The notes: generated by a model not told the origin, from the letters alone. Shown: positions 49,990-59,482, counted from the stretch's first letter. The stretch is DNA of 64,000 nt from Nocardia transvalensis (GCF_015477765.1 NZ_JADLQQ010000005.1:434001-498000); one strand, 5' to 3'. Translations and numbers: made by a program.

Positions 49990-51213
49990 TCACGCGGCCG
50001 CCGTGCCGGTGGCGGCCGTGGCGAAAGTGCCGTCCAGCCAATCGAAGACGCGCTGATGGGTGATCAGCATCGCGCCCATGTGGCAGTGCTCGCCCGCACC
50101 CTCGGCCTCCGTGCCGACGACGAAGTCCTTCGGGCAGGTGAGCGCCTCGTACACGCGCGGCGCCTCCCCGCGGAAGAACTGGTCGTTCTCCGCATCGAGA
50201 ACCAGTGTGGGACAGGCGATTCGCTCCACCACCCCGGCCAGGGTGAAGTCCGCGGACTTGCGGACGAACTCCGACGGCGAGTCGGCGGCGAAGGTCCACA
50301 TGCCGTTGCGGATCGCCCAGCGCAACTGGGTGTGGTGGGCGGCCAGGAACAAGGCCACCGGATCGGCGGCGTCGTCGCGACCGGCGTGGATCCATTCGGC
50401 CAGAAACGGCGGCAGCATGCGCACGAGCGCGGCATGGAAATCGAACAGGCCGTCGTTGAGAATCAGCGCGGCGATGCGGGGCTCGAAGGCGGCGGCGCGG
50501 GCGGTCAGATATCCGCCGAGGCTGTAGCCGTACACCGCAATTCGCTGCGGATCGACCTGGGGCAGGCCGGCGGCGAAGTCGACCACCGGCGTGATCACGG
50601 CCTCCCAGTCGGGCCGGAACGGCAATCCCTGCTCACGGATCACCGCGCCCTGCCCGGGTCCGTCGAAGGCCAGGACCTGGTATCCGCGTGCCACCGCGGC
50701 CGCCGCGAGCGCGAACCACGCCTCCTCGAGGGTGGAGTCGAAGCCGCTGTTGAAGATCACCGTCGGCCGTGGCGTCCCGGAATCGTCGAGCAGGAACAGG
50801 TAGCCGGGAAGGGCGGTGTCCCCGTAGGGGATCGAGACCTTACGCACCGGGGTGTCGAGCAATTCGGCTGCGGCGGAGAAGGTTTCGCGCGACAGCCGCG
50901 AAAGCTCACGCACCTGCGGGTCGTCGGCCGGGTGTTCACGCTGATAGAACTCGGCCGTGCGGTAGTAGTTCGAGGCCCGCAGCAGCGCCTCCCGGGCGCT
51001 GACCCGCCGCCCCTGGGCCAGGCATTCGCGACCGATCGCATGCACCCGATCGGCGGTGGCCTTCCACTCCCGCAACCAGGACGCGTCGTCGGCCTCGGTG
51101 ATGCGGGCCGCGGTCACCAGCACCTCGCCCAGATCGGCGCCCTGATAGCAGGCGAAGCCCGCCGCGCGCAGCGTCTCGAACGAGTACGACTCGTCGTCGA
51201 ACAGGAATTTCAT
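49990..51213 (-). CDS. Alpha/beta hydrolase, DHPON hydrolase/FrsA-like
   Basis: A 407-residue hydrolase with an N-terminal helical domain (~130 residues) and a C-terminal alpha/beta domain. The nucleophile motif is YGYSLGGYL; acid and His lie in DAENDQFFRG and EHCHMGA. This plan fits 2,6-dihydroxypseudooxynicotine hydrolase-type C-C hydrolases and FrsA-like proteins. It is divergent from a TetR gene with paired operators between them. Confidence 0.87.
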   Translation of the reverse strand: MKFLFDDESYSFETLRAAGFACYQGADLGEVLVTAARITEADDASWLREWKATADRVHAIGRECLAQGRRVSAREALLRASNYYRTAEFYQREHPADDPQVRELSRLSRETFSAAAELLDTPVRKVSIPYGDTALPGYLFLLDDSGTPRPTVIFNSGFDSTLEEAWFALAAAAVARGYQVLAFDGPGQGAVIREQGLPFRPDWEAVITPVVDFAAGLPQVDPQRIAVYGYSLGGYLTARAAAFEPRIAALILNDGLFDFHAALVRMLPPFLAEWIHAGRDDAADPVALFLAAHHTQLRWAIRNGMWTFAADSPSEFVRKSADFTLAGVVERIACPTLVLDAENDQFFRGEAPRVYEALTCPKDFVVGTEAEGAGEHCHMGAMLITHQRVFDWLDGTFATAATGTAAA

Positions 51214-51236
51214 GGCTGTGACCTCCCGATTTACGT

Positions 51237-51304
51237 CGATACGGCACCGTTTCGCCGTACGACAGCCACAGTAGGCCGAGTTACGATGAAACGCAACCGT
51301 ATCG
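51237..51304. promoter_or_regulatory. Paired inverted operators between hydrolase and TetR genes
   Basis: CGATACGG-cac-CGTTTCG at 51237-51254, and the inverted copy at 51287-51304 (its reverse complement reads CGATACGG-ttg-CGTTTCA). Fourteen of eighteen positions agree. One site faces each gene, which suggests that the TetR protein controls both. Confidence 0.72.
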
Positions 51305-51323
51305 TCGTTGGTAGAGTGCTGTC

Positions 51324-51938
51324 ATGACCACCAGACGCGCCCCGGCCGGCGCCGCCGTCCTGCAGCCTCAGGTGACCGCCGCGATCCGCGAGGCGGCCTT
51401 CACCGAACTGGCGCAGGTGGGTTACGGAAAGCTGTCCATGGAGGCGATCGCCCGCCGCGCCGGTGTCAGCAAGCCCACCCTCTACCGCCGCTGGCCGTCC
51501 AAACAGCAGCTGGTGCTGTCGCTGATCTCCGAGGTCGCGGTGCACGCCGCCGAAACCCCCGACACCGGAACCCTGCACGGCGACCTGCGCGCCTTCCTCG
51601 AGGTGACCGCCGCGGGCCTGTCCCACCCCTTGGCCGCGCGCATCATCCCCGACCTTCTCGCCGAGGCGGTCCGCACCCCCGCCCTCGCCGAGGCCCTGCA
51701 GACCGGTCTCGGCGAACAACGCCGCCTGCGGGTGGCCGAACTGCTGCACCGAGCCATCGCCCGCGGCGAACTCCCCTCGGATCTGAATATCGAACTGGCC
51801 CTGGACTTCACGGTGGCCCCCCTGTTCTGGCGCCAGCTCATGCGCGCCGACGTCACCGATCCCGGCTACCTGGACCAACTCACCGACATGCTGCTGCGCG
51901 CTTTCGGCGTCACCTCGAAACCTACTGCCCCGGAATAG
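51324..51938 (+). CDS. TetR-family regulator
   Basis: A 204-residue TetR regulator with the helix-turn-helix SMEAIARRAGVSKPTLYRRW followed by PSKQQLV. The ligand domain resembles TetR_C_11 members. It is divergent from the alpha/beta hydrolase gene and probably represses it. Confidence 0.93.
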   Translation: MTTRRAPAGAAVLQPQVTAAIREAAFTELAQVGYGKLSMEAIARRAGVSKPTLYRRWPSKQQLVLSLISEVAVHAAETPDTGTLHGDLRAFLEVTAAGLSHPLAARIIPDLLAEAVRTPALAEALQTGLGEQRRLRVAELLHRAIARGELPSDLNIELALDFTVAPLFWRQLMRADVTDPGYLDQLTDMLLRAFGVTSKPTAPE

Positions 51939-52098
51939 GCTTCGCCCGATCTTGGTGATGTCGGCACCACCTCCACGGGGGTGCAGGCCGCACCGGCAAT
52001 TCGGGTGCTTCCGCCATGGGCTCACCCCGCTGGGGTTCCTACCGTGATCACTGGCTCGTGACCGACCCGGGGCACGGCCTACCGGAGCAGGTGAACCC

Positions 52099-53262
52099 TT
52101 GAGTACCAGGTCTTTTCGGCGCAACATGGCCCGTTGGGTGATATCCGGCGTGGCGATCGCGATGGTGTGCGCCGCTGCCGCCTGTACTGCACAAGCAGGG
52201 CCGAAGAGTCCGTTCACCGAACCCGGGCGGGCCCAGATCCTCCGAGCCCTCGACGATGTGGTCCGGTCGGGAGCGCCCGGCGTCCAGGTCGTGGTCACCG
52301 ACCAGGGGCACGAGTGGACGGCGACCGCGGGGGTGGGCGATATCGCCACCGGTGCACGGTTTCCCGACGACGGAAAGGTCCGGATCGGCAGCAACACCAA
52401 ATCGTTCGTGGCGACGGTGCTGCTGCAGTTGACCGCCGAAGGGCGGGTGGTGCTGGATGCACCGGTGGAGAGGTATCTGCCCGGTGTGGTCCGCGGAAAC
52501 GGCATCGACGGCACCCGGATCACGGTGCGGAATCTGTTGCAGCACACCAGCGGCCTGGCGGACTATCTGGATCTGCCGGGCCAACAGGTGGATTTCGACC
52601 AGGTGCGGTGGCAGCGTTTCGATGCCGCCGATCTCGTGCGCCGGGCCATGGCGGTGCCGCCGCATTTCGAGCCGGGCGCGAAGGCCGAGTACAGCAACAC
52701 CAACTATCTGCTCGCCGGGATGGTGGTGGAGCGGGTCACCGGACAGCCGATCGCGGCCGAGATCGACCGGCGCATCATCCAACCGCTCGGGCTGACGGGT
52801 ACATATTTCCCACCGCCGGGCGATACCGGTCTCCGTGACCCGCACCCGTGGGGTTATCTTTTCCGCGACGGTCACCGCGCCGAGTACACCGACCTGGACC
52901 CCTCGTTGTACGGCGCGGCAGGTGCGATGGTGTCCACAGGCGCGGACCTGAACCGCTTCTTCACGGCACTGCTGGCCGGGAAGTTGTTGCCCGCAGCGCA
53001 AGTGGAGGAAATGCGGCGGAACGCCGTGCCTGTCACGAACCGGAACGGCCGGCTGTACGGCCTCGGGCTGGGCCACATCTCGGTGTCCTGCGGTAAGGAC
53101 GTGTGGGGACACGGCGGCGGCATACCGGGTTTCCGGACCGTAGATGGCGTTGCCACCGACGGACGAGCGGTGACCGTGACGGTCAACCAACTCTCCGACA
53201 GCGACGCCGAGACAGCCGCGGTCCGCAAGGCATTCGACGCCGCCATGTGCCCTACGCCCTGA
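52099..53262 (+). CDS. Serine hydrolase (class C beta-lactamase/DD-peptidase fold)
   Basis: A 387-residue exported protein. The catalytic motifs are SNTK (SxxK), YSN in EYSNTNY, and HGG in WGHGGGIPG, the layout of the R61 DD-peptidase/esterase family rather than true AmpC (KTG). The N-terminus is a signal with a possible lipobox (AAAC). The start is TTG 52099 after GGAG, or ATG 52126. The substrate may be peptidoglycan or an ester. Confidence 0.88.
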   Translation: MSTRSFRRNMARWVISGVAIAMVCAAAACTAQAGPKSPFTEPGRAQILRALDDVVRSGAPGVQVVVTDQGHEWTATAGVGDIATGARFPDDGKVRIGSNTKSFVATVLLQLTAEGRVVLDAPVERYLPGVVRGNGIDGTRITVRNLLQHTSGLADYLDLPGQQVDFDQVRWQRFDAADLVRRAMAVPPHFEPGAKAEYSNTNYLLAGMVVERVTGQPIAAEIDRRIIQPLGLTGTYFPPPGDTGLRDPHPWGYLFRDGHRAEYTDLDPSLYGAAGAMVSTGADLNRFFTALLAGKLLPAAQVEEMRRNAVPVTNRNGRLYGLGLGHISVSCGKDVWGHGGGIPGFRTVDGVATDGRAVTVTVNQLSDSDAETAAVRKAFDAAMCPTP

Positions 53263-53368
53263 CCAGTCCCTCGTCCAAAAGGGTTGTCGAAAATCGGATG
53301 GACCGCGGCGGCAAGATTTGATTGGGTTGGGCCGATGCATGATCTGTGATGAGTTAGGGCGGGCCGGT

Positions 53369-53881
53369 ATGGCTGAGGAGTCGATCGAGATCGGCGTGCG
53401 AGCCCTGGTCGGATCGCGTTTGCGTGACGTGAGCCGGGCCGCTGATTTGGTCGGGTTGCACTTCGGCGAGATCAGGGACGTGCTGACGTGGAAGGGGGAA
53501 ACCCGAAAGGTCCATGAGCACGCACTGCACCTGCAGTGCCCGTTCCGGCTCGACGATCCAAGCGGCACGCTGCTCGCTTCCCATGACGTGTACTACCCGG
53601 CGATCGATCCGTTATCCGGAGAGGCCGGGTTCGGGTGGGACCGCCAGGGCGCGAACTACTTCGACGTGCAAGCGGATTCGGTACGCGCCTCGCTCGATTC
53701 GAATCTGTACGTAGTGGAGAATGTGCGAGCCGATCGGCACGGCGGGCTGCGAGTACTCATGTCCGGCGAACTGGCGCTGAACGTGTTCCCGACAACTTCC
53801 TTCCGCCAGGAACATTGGCGATACTTCCGGCCGTATCGAGACGAGGACCATCTCGTCGTATTCGACGTGTTGAGCCACTAG
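53369..53881 (+). CDS. Hypothetical protein
   Basis: A 170-residue soluble protein (ESIEIGVRALVGSRLRDVSR) without a family I recognise. Local GC seems lower than its neighbours. ATG 53369 is used; upstream in-frame starts are possible. The ending (HWRYFRPYRDEDHLVVFD) is rich in aromatics. It lies alone between two unrelated genes, which fits an acquired gene such as an immunity-type protein, but this is a guess. Confidence 0.6.
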   Translation: MAEESIEIGVRALVGSRLRDVSRAADLVGLHFGEIRDVLTWKGETRKVHEHALHLQCPFRLDDPSGTLLASHDVYYPAIDPLSGEAGFGWDRQGANYFDVQADSVRASLDSNLYVVENVRADRHGGLRVLMSGELALNVFPTTSFRQEHWRYFRPYRDEDHLVVFDVLSH

Positions 53882-53932
53882 GCCGGGCGCAGGCCGTCTG
53901 CGGAGGTCAGGTGTGGTAGTAGTGAGGTAGTG

Positions 53933-55339
53933 ATGTCCGCAGGTCACACGCGCACAGTCGATGTCGTGGTCGTCGGCGCCGGGTTGTCCGGCCTGGCCGC
54001 CGCGCGGAGGTTGACCGACCGGGGGCTGTCGGTCGCCGTACTCGAGGCCGGACCACGCGTCGGTGGACGCACGCTGACCGGCCGGGCGGGGGATGTCCTG
54101 GTGGACGAGGGAGCCACACTCGTCTACCCCGCCCACCACAACGTCTTTCGGCTCGCACGGGTGCTCGGCGTCGACATGTTCGAGAGCAGCGTCGACGGAC
54201 GCTTCCTGCTCTACACCGACGGCGCCGCACACAGTTTCCGATTCGGCAATTCGCGCGGCATGAAGCTGTTCGGCATCCCGGCGCTGCGCCCTCTGCTTCG
54301 CATCACCCTCCGCCTCGCGGCGCGCTGGACGACGCTTCCCCTGCCGCCCGATGCCATAATCCAACTGCTGCACGTCATTTCGGCGCTGGACGAACTCGCG
54401 GCGACGGTCCCACCCGAGGCGCCGTGGACCGCACCCGAGGCCGACGACCTCGATCGCCGCACCTTCGGCTCCTGGCTGCGCGAACAGATGCCCGCACCCC
54501 AGGCGCGCCGGTTGTTCGAGGCGAATGTCGCCGGGTATCTGCCCGAATCCACTTCTCTGCTCTACGCCCTGCACTTCCTGCGCACCTGGGACGGCGTCGG
54601 CAACCTCGTCGCCGGACCCGCCCGGTTGTACCGATTCCGCGGCGGCGCCCAGGAATTGCCGCGCGCACTGGCCGCGGCGCTGGGTGATCGAGTGACGCTC
54701 GCCAGTCCGGTGCGGGAAATCGCCCAGCACCCGACGGGGGTCGTGGTGCGTTGCGCCGACACCGAATTCGTGGCGAACCGAGTGATCGTCGCGATCGGCC
54801 CTTCCGGCGTCCGAGACCTGCACTTCGATCCCCCACTACCCGCCGACCGCGTCACGCTGCAGAACGCCTGGCAGCCGGTACACGGCCGCAAGATCAATAT
54901 CGTCTACTCCGAACCGTTCTGGCGACGGTCCGGACGGTCGGGCGCGGCACTCACCGACCTCGACGCCGTCCCCGGCCTGCTCGACGCGTCACCACCGGAC
55001 GGGCGCGCGGGCGTCCTGGCCGGCTACCTCCCCGCAGACCGCGGCCCCACCGACCCCGCCGAACGCCGCCGCACGGTCCTCGCCGTATGCGCGGCACTGT
55101 TCGGCCCGCGCGCGGCCACTCCCCTCCACTACCTCGAAAAGAACTGGCAGGACGAGCCCTACGCCCACGGCTGCGAGGGCGGCCTCGCCACCGGCGCCCT
55201 CACCACCGCCCGCCGCCTCCCGAAAACCCCGGTGGGCCGCATCCACTGGGCGGGCGTCGAAACCGCCGACACCTGGCAGGGTTTCCTCAGCGGCGCCATC
55301 CAGGCAGGTGAACGCGCCGCCGACGAGGTCCTCGAATAG
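53933..55339 (+). CDS. Flavin-containing amine oxidase
   Basis: A 468-residue FAD-dependent oxidase. The dinucleotide motif is VVVVGAGLSGLAAARRL, followed by the EAGPRVGGRTLTG flavin loop; the C-terminal FAD segment is WAGVETADTWQGFLSGA. It resembles monoamine oxidases, although the usual Cys for covalent FAD is not evident. GTG 53930 or ATG 53933 starts it. It precedes the beta-lactamase gene by 9 bp. Confidence 0.9.
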   Translation: MSAGHTRTVDVVVVGAGLSGLAAARRLTDRGLSVAVLEAGPRVGGRTLTGRAGDVLVDEGATLVYPAHHNVFRLARVLGVDMFESSVDGRFLLYTDGAAHSFRFGNSRGMKLFGIPALRPLLRITLRLAARWTTLPLPPDAIIQLLHVISALDELAATVPPEAPWTAPEADDLDRRTFGSWLREQMPAPQARRLFEANVAGYLPESTSLLYALHFLRTWDGVGNLVAGPARLYRFRGGAQELPRALAAALGDRVTLASPVREIAQHPTGVVVRCADTEFVANRVIVAIGPSGVRDLHFDPPLPADRVTLQNAWQPVHGRKINIVYSEPFWRRSGRSGAALTDLDAVPGLLDASPPDGRAGVLAGYLPADRGPTDPAERRRTVLAVCAALFGPRAATPLHYLEKNWQDEPYAHGCEGGLATGALTTARRLPKTPVGRIHWAGVETADTWQGFLSGAIQAGERAADEVLE

Positions 55340-55348
55340 AGTGCTCGC

Positions 55349-56287
55349 GTGGCTGTAACCACGAAAGGACACACCGCGATTCGATCGGGCGGCATCGATC
55401 CGGGACGTCGCGCGCTCCTGAGTGCCGCGCTACTGGTCCCACTGGCCGCCTGCACGAAGGCGCCGACGGCCTCTCCCCCCGGCACCGCACCACCACCGGT
55501 ATCGGATCCGGCCGCTCATTTCGCCGAGATGGAACGGAAATTCGATGCCCGCCTGGGGATATTCGCCGTCGCGACCGGAACGGGAAACACTCTCGCCTAT
55601 CGCGCGGACGAGCGCTTCGCCTTCTGCTCCACCTTCAAGGCCCTGGCCGCGGCCGCGGTGCTGTCCCGAAATCCATTGTCACATTTGGATACCCGGGTGA
55701 CATTCACCCGCGACGACATCCGCTCCATTTCACCGATCACCCAGACCCGTGTCGACTCCGGGATGACGATCGGTGAACTGTGCGACGCCGCGGTCCGTTA
55801 CAGCGACGGCACCGCGGGCAACCTGCTGCTCGACGATATCGGCGGCACGGCCGGACTCACCGACTACCTGCGCAGTCTCGGCGACCGGGTCGGCCGCATG
55901 GACCACTACGAGCCCGAACTCAACAGAGTCGCTCCGGGCGACGAGGCCGACACCACGACCCCGCGTGCGATCGCCGCCGATTACCGCGCGCTGATCCTGG
56001 GCTCGGCTCTCCCGGACGACAAACGGGCACTGCTCACGGACTGGCTCCGGCGCAACGTCACCGGCTCGAAACGAATCAGAGCCGCCACCCCCGAGAAATG
56101 GTCGGTCGCCGACAAGACCGGCACCGGCGACTACGGCCGGGCAAACGACATCGCCATCGTCTGGCCCCCGACCGGTGCCCCACTGGTCCTGGCGATCATG
56201 TCCGACCGCCCCGGCGGCTACGACGCCCCACCCAGCGACGACCTGATAGCCGAATCCGCACGCCACATCTTCACCACCCTGACCTGA
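55349..56287 (+). CDS. Class A beta-lactamase (lipoprotein, BlaC-like)
   Basis: A 312-residue class A beta-lactamase. It shows STFK (Ser70/Lys73), SDG at 130-132, EPELN (Glu166/Asn170) and KTG (DKTGTGD). The SDG in place of SDN is known from BlaC of M. tuberculosis and is associated there with slower inhibition by clavulanate. The N-terminus has twin arginines (GRRALLSAALLV) and a lipobox ending at Cys35 (LAAC), so it is probably Tat-exported and lipid-anchored. GTG start. Confidence 0.93.
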   Translation: MAVTTKGHTAIRSGGIDPGRRALLSAALLVPLAACTKAPTASPPGTAPPPVSDPAAHFAEMERKFDARLGIFAVATGTGNTLAYRADERFAFCSTFKALAAAAVLSRNPLSHLDTRVTFTRDDIRSISPITQTRVDSGMTIGELCDAAVRYSDGTAGNLLLDDIGGTAGLTDYLRSLGDRVGRMDHYEPELNRVAPGDEADTTTPRAIAADYRALILGSALPDDKRALLTDWLRRNVTGSKRIRAATPEKWSVADKTGTGDYGRANDIAIVWPPTGAPLVLAIMSDRPGGYDAPPSDDLIAESARHIFTTLT

Positions 56288-56310
56288 TGCCTGCCGGATA
56301 ATCGGCCGGT

Positions 56311-56715
56311 ATGAAGGCCCATCGCAAAATCCCGGTCGACATGCTGAGTGGACCGGGAGTGCCGGGGCGTGAGGATGAGGTGCCGCTGTTGCACTTCGAT
56401 CTGACCGCCGACGAGACGCGCCGGCTCTTGGCCGACCCTCTGCGCTTTGTGAACGAGAACCTCGATCTCACCGCCGAACAGCGGTCCTATGTGGTCATCG
56501 ACGACACCCTCACGGCCCAGGTGTCCGAGTACGTCTGGACGCAGGACAAGGGGTGGCTGCCTGCGGTCCCCGCCGCCATGACTGTGCTTCCGCCGGACGG
56601 CGGCGCGGACGGTGGCGTCCCGCACCATCCGACCTGCGCTCATTTCGGCAGCAACATCATCAACATTCACGGGCACCCACCGGAGCATTCGGGCCCGGAC
56701 ATCGAACACGGGTGA
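56311..56715 (+). CDS. Hypothetical protein with His-rich tail
   Basis: A 134-residue protein. Residues ~25-65 form a helical segment (ADETRRLLADPLRFVNENLD, then LTAEQR) reminiscent of the LigA-like leader of some peptide precursors. The last ~35 residues are rich in His, Gly and Pro (HHPTCAHFGSN, NIHGHPPEHSG). A modified peptide or a metal-binding protein are both possible. No maturation enzymes are adjacent. The stop abuts the convergent propeller gene. Confidence 0.6.
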   Translation: MKAHRKIPVDMLSGPGVPGREDEVPLLHFDLTADETRRLLADPLRFVNENLDLTAEQRSYVVIDDTLTAQVSEYVWTQDKGWLPAVPAAMTVLPPDGGADGGVPHHPTCAHFGSNIINIHGHPPEHSGPDIEHG

Positions 56716-56716
56716 A

Positions 56717-57616
56717 TCAGAGTTCGGCCAGGGTCATCCCGCACAGCGACGGGTTCAGGTGGACCAGTTCGCGGTCGATTCCGTCGGCGAGATTCACCTC
56801 CCGGATGGAACCGCCCGTGTCGCAGACGTAATACGTGATGCCGTCGGGAGTGGTCAGGCCGATGGGGTCTTTGTAACCGTGGGAACAGACTTCGGGGGCG
56901 CCGACCCGGGGGGCGATCGTGGCACGGTTGAGGGTGTTGCCCGCGGATCCGACGCCGCGCTCGGTCCACGCCAACGAACCGCGGCCGTCGAGATGCAGGT
57001 CGATGGGCTGAGGGAGTCGGGCAAACAGCAGGTCGATGTCGTCGCGGTCGGCGGCCGTTCGCCCGGATGGAGTGTCGATGGGCGCCCGGAAGATTCGGCC
57101 TTCCGCCGCGGTGGTCGAGCCCTTTTGTGTCCAGTAGACCAGGCGGTTGCGGGGATCGATGGCGATGCCGACGCAATGGTTCCGGCTGTCGCGGGCGGCC
57201 TCGTCACCGGTAGCCACGACGACGAGGGGCTCGAGGTGGGATCCGTCCAGATCGCAGCGGAGCACCTGCATGCCTTCGCGGTCGCACCAGTAGAGCTTGC
57301 CCTCGGCGAAGTCGGCCGTCAGTTGCTTGCCGGTGGTGAAACCGCCCCGGGGAACGATGGTCCGGCGGTTGCGGCCGTCGAAGTCGACACGTTCGAGCGA
57401 GCCGCTACGGCCGAAGTTGGTTATCTCCCCGCCTTCGGGCTGCCCGGGGTCCGGCGTGCCCATATTCGTCCAGTAGATGTGGCCGCGTCGTTGATCGACG
57501 ACGATGCCGTCCGGGTATTCGTCGAGGCCGTCGGCCACGGTCCGCACCCGCGAACCATCCAGGGACACCGCCTGAATCAGTCCCTCGACGATATTGAGAA
57601 CCAAGAGCTCGGTCAT
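56717..57616 (-). CDS. YWTD-type beta-propeller protein
   Basis: A 299-residue protein with repeated YWTD-like blades (IYWTNMG, LYWCDR, VYWTQKG) and conserved Asp/Gly turns, matching the six-bladed LDL-receptor class B propeller. There is no signal peptide, so it is probably cytosolic. Some family members are lactonase-like hydrolases. GAGGAGG precedes ATG 57616. Confidence 0.82.
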   Translation of the reverse strand: MTELLVLNIVEGLIQAVSLDGSRVRTVADGLDEYPDGIVVDQRRGHIYWTNMGTPDPGQPEGGEITNFGRSGSLERVDFDGRNRRTIVPRGGFTTGKQLTADFAEGKLYWCDREGMQVLRCDLDGSHLEPLVVVATGDEAARDSRNHCVGIAIDPRNRLVYWTQKGSTTAAEGRIFRAPIDTPSGRTAADRDDIDLLFARLPQPIDLHLDGRGSLAWTERGVGSAGNTLNRATIAPRVGAPEVCSHGYKDPIGLTTPDGITYYVCDTGGSIREVNLADGIDRELVHLNPSLCGMTLAEL

Positions 57617-57938
57617 GAGTGAACCTCCTCGCACCGCCGAGCTTTCGGCGTCGCGGAGTAGTCCGAATAAAATCCCGCGCCGATCACGGCAACCGGCCGG
57701 TCGAGGTAGTCCTGCGGAAGGTTCATGACGACTCCCGGAGTGTAGACGTTGCTCCCTATTTTCAGAACTTGCGGATCCAGCTGCACGGATCAATTGGTGG
57801 AATCCAAGACAGATTATCGACCAGTTGGCGAATATGCGAACCTCGTTATCCGATTTTCTGGGCGATCGCCCGCGAATCCGCAGGACATGATTCGGCGACC
57901 CGACTCGACCGAGCCGAACGCGCGCTGGGTCATTCTGT
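57617..57938. other. Gene-free gap
   Basis: 322 bp between two same-strand genes. I see no coding potential or strong repeat; it contains GGCGATCGCC palindromes near 57863 and presumably the promoter of the propeller gene. Confidence 0.5.
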
Positions 57939-58580
57939 TCACCGATCGGCCACCTTGACACAGAGTTCGGTGCCGCCGTGCAGCGGCAGCGTTACCGACA
58001 GGAAGCCGTTGGCCGGATCGCGGATGTAGGCAAGAAAATCCGGCTCGGCATTGTCGTTCATGACGTAAGCCCCGATGCGCAGTTGCGGCGCGATGATCTC
58101 GATGACCTCGCGGGCGAGCGACGGTTCGACGCCGACCCACCCATCGATCAGCGCGAAGTCGACCGGACCGCCGAGGTCACGCAACGTCGCGCGAGCATCG
58201 CCCGCACGGATGTCGACGTAGTCGGCGAGTCCGGCATCGGCGAGATTGCGCCGCGCGGCAGCGATTTTGGCGGGCACGATCTCCGATCCGATCACCGTCC
58301 CTCCCCCGTTGTCGCGCACGGCGGCCGCGGCGTAGAGCGTCGACATGCCGACGGAGGTGGCGAACTCGACGGTCCGTGTGGCGCCGATGCCGCGGCACAG
58401 CAGGTAGATCAGGTCGCCCTGGTCCGGAGAGATCGAGAAGCCCCACTCGCTGTAGTCGTGCGGATCGCGCTCCTGGCCGATGCGTGGGTCGTCGACCGGA
58501 AACTGTTGTGCCGCAGCAAGCTTCTCGATGACGGTGTTGACCGCGGGGTCGCGAAGGGGTCGGTGGCTGTCGTCGGCCAT
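57939..58580 (-). CDS. O-methyltransferase (class I SAM-dependent)
   Basis: A 213-residue methyltransferase. The SAM motif is VEFATSVGMSTLYAAAAV, followed by GTVIGSEI and the acidic FALIDGWVG. This is the catechol O-methyltransferase-like (family 3) layout. It is divergent from the AraC gene, which may control it. The substrate is unknown. Confidence 0.88.
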   Translation of the reverse strand: MADDSHRPLRDPAVNTVIEKLAAAQQFPVDDPRIGQERDPHDYSEWGFSISPDQGDLIYLLCRGIGATRTVEFATSVGMSTLYAAAAVRDNGGGTVIGSEIVPAKIAAARRNLADAGLADYVDIRAGDARATLRDLGGPVDFALIDGWVGVEPSLAREVIEIIAPQLRIGAYVMNDNAEPDFLAYIRDPANGFLSVTLPLHGGTELCVKVADR

Positions 58581-58686
58581 GATCGGGTCTCCTGAAACAC
58601 GTTGCGGTCCAAGGTAAATGACCTGCCGCGCCGCCGCACGTGGCTAGGCAGTAAGGTCAGGCTAATCCGGCTGATCGACGGCATGT

Positions 58687-58715
58687 GGCCAACCATGACC
58701 GCGAAACGGCCAACC
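58687..58715 (+). promoter_or_regulatory. AraC-type direct-repeat operator
   Basis: GGCCAACC occurs at 58687-58694 and 58708-58715, exactly 21 bp apart in the same orientation. Two helical turns is the usual spacing for AraC-family half-sites. It lies between the divergent methyltransferase and AraC genes. Confidence 0.65.
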
Positions 58716-58738
58716 TTTGTGCGGTAAGGAGCGAACGC

Positions 58739-59482
58739 GTGAACGCCGAAGGACTTCCATTGCTGGTCGTGACCCACTCACAGCTCGATCGAGGCACCCG
58801 GTTGGCCTACCACCACCATCCCCATCACCTGATCGTGTGGGAGACAGGTGCGACCGTGACCGTGCGCACCGACGGCCGGGACTGGCTCGTACCGCCGACT
58901 CACGGCCTCTGGATACCCGCCGCGACGCCGCACGCCGTGGACGTGCTCCACCCCGGAGGTTCCTGCGTCGTCGCCGTCGATGCCCGCTGCCCGATCTCCT
59001 GGACCGAACCCACCGGCGTCCTGATCACCCCCCTGATCCGCGAACTGATCACCTACCTCCACACCCACCCGGCTCCCCACCGCACCCGAACCCGCGTCGA
59101 GTCGGTCCTGCTCGACCTGCTCGAACCCACCCCCAGCACAAGCCTTCACGTGCCGCTGCCGGCCGACCCTCGCCTCCGCACCATCGCCGACGCACTGATC
59201 GCCGATCCGGCCGACCAGCGCGACCTCGCCGCCTGGGGCCACGAGGTCGGCGCCGGCGTGCGCACGCTGACCCGCCTGTTCTCCGCCGAAACCGGAATGA
59301 CGTTCGGACGCTGGCGCACCCACGTCCGCATCCGGGCGGCCCTGACCCTCCTCGCCCGCGGCACCTCCATCGGCGCCACCGCCCGCGCCGTCGGCTACGG
59401 CAAACCCGGCGCCTTCAGCGACGCGTTCCACCGCGTCACCGGCCGAGCTCCGAGCATCTACCACCCGAACCGGCAGCGCTGA
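58739..59482 (+). CDS. AraC-family transcription regulator
   Basis: A 247-residue regulator with an N-terminal cupin (HHHPHHLIVWETG) and a C-terminal AraC double helix-turn-helix (RTLTRLFSAETGMTFGRW, ARAVGYGKPGAFSDAF). GTG 58739 follows AAGGAG by 7 bases; an upstream ATG would run through the operator. It probably controls the divergent methyltransferase. Confidence 0.92.
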   Translation: MNAEGLPLLVVTHSQLDRGTRLAYHHHPHHLIVWETGATVTVRTDGRDWLVPPTHGLWIPAATPHAVDVLHPGGSCVVAVDARCPISWTEPTGVLITPLIRELITYLHTHPAPHRTRTRVESVLLDLLEPTPSTSLHVPLPADPRLRTIADALIADPADQRDLAAWGHEVGAGVRTLTRLFSAETGMTFGRWRTHVRIRAALTLLARGTSIGATARAVGYGKPGAFSDAFHRVTGRAPSIYHPNRQR

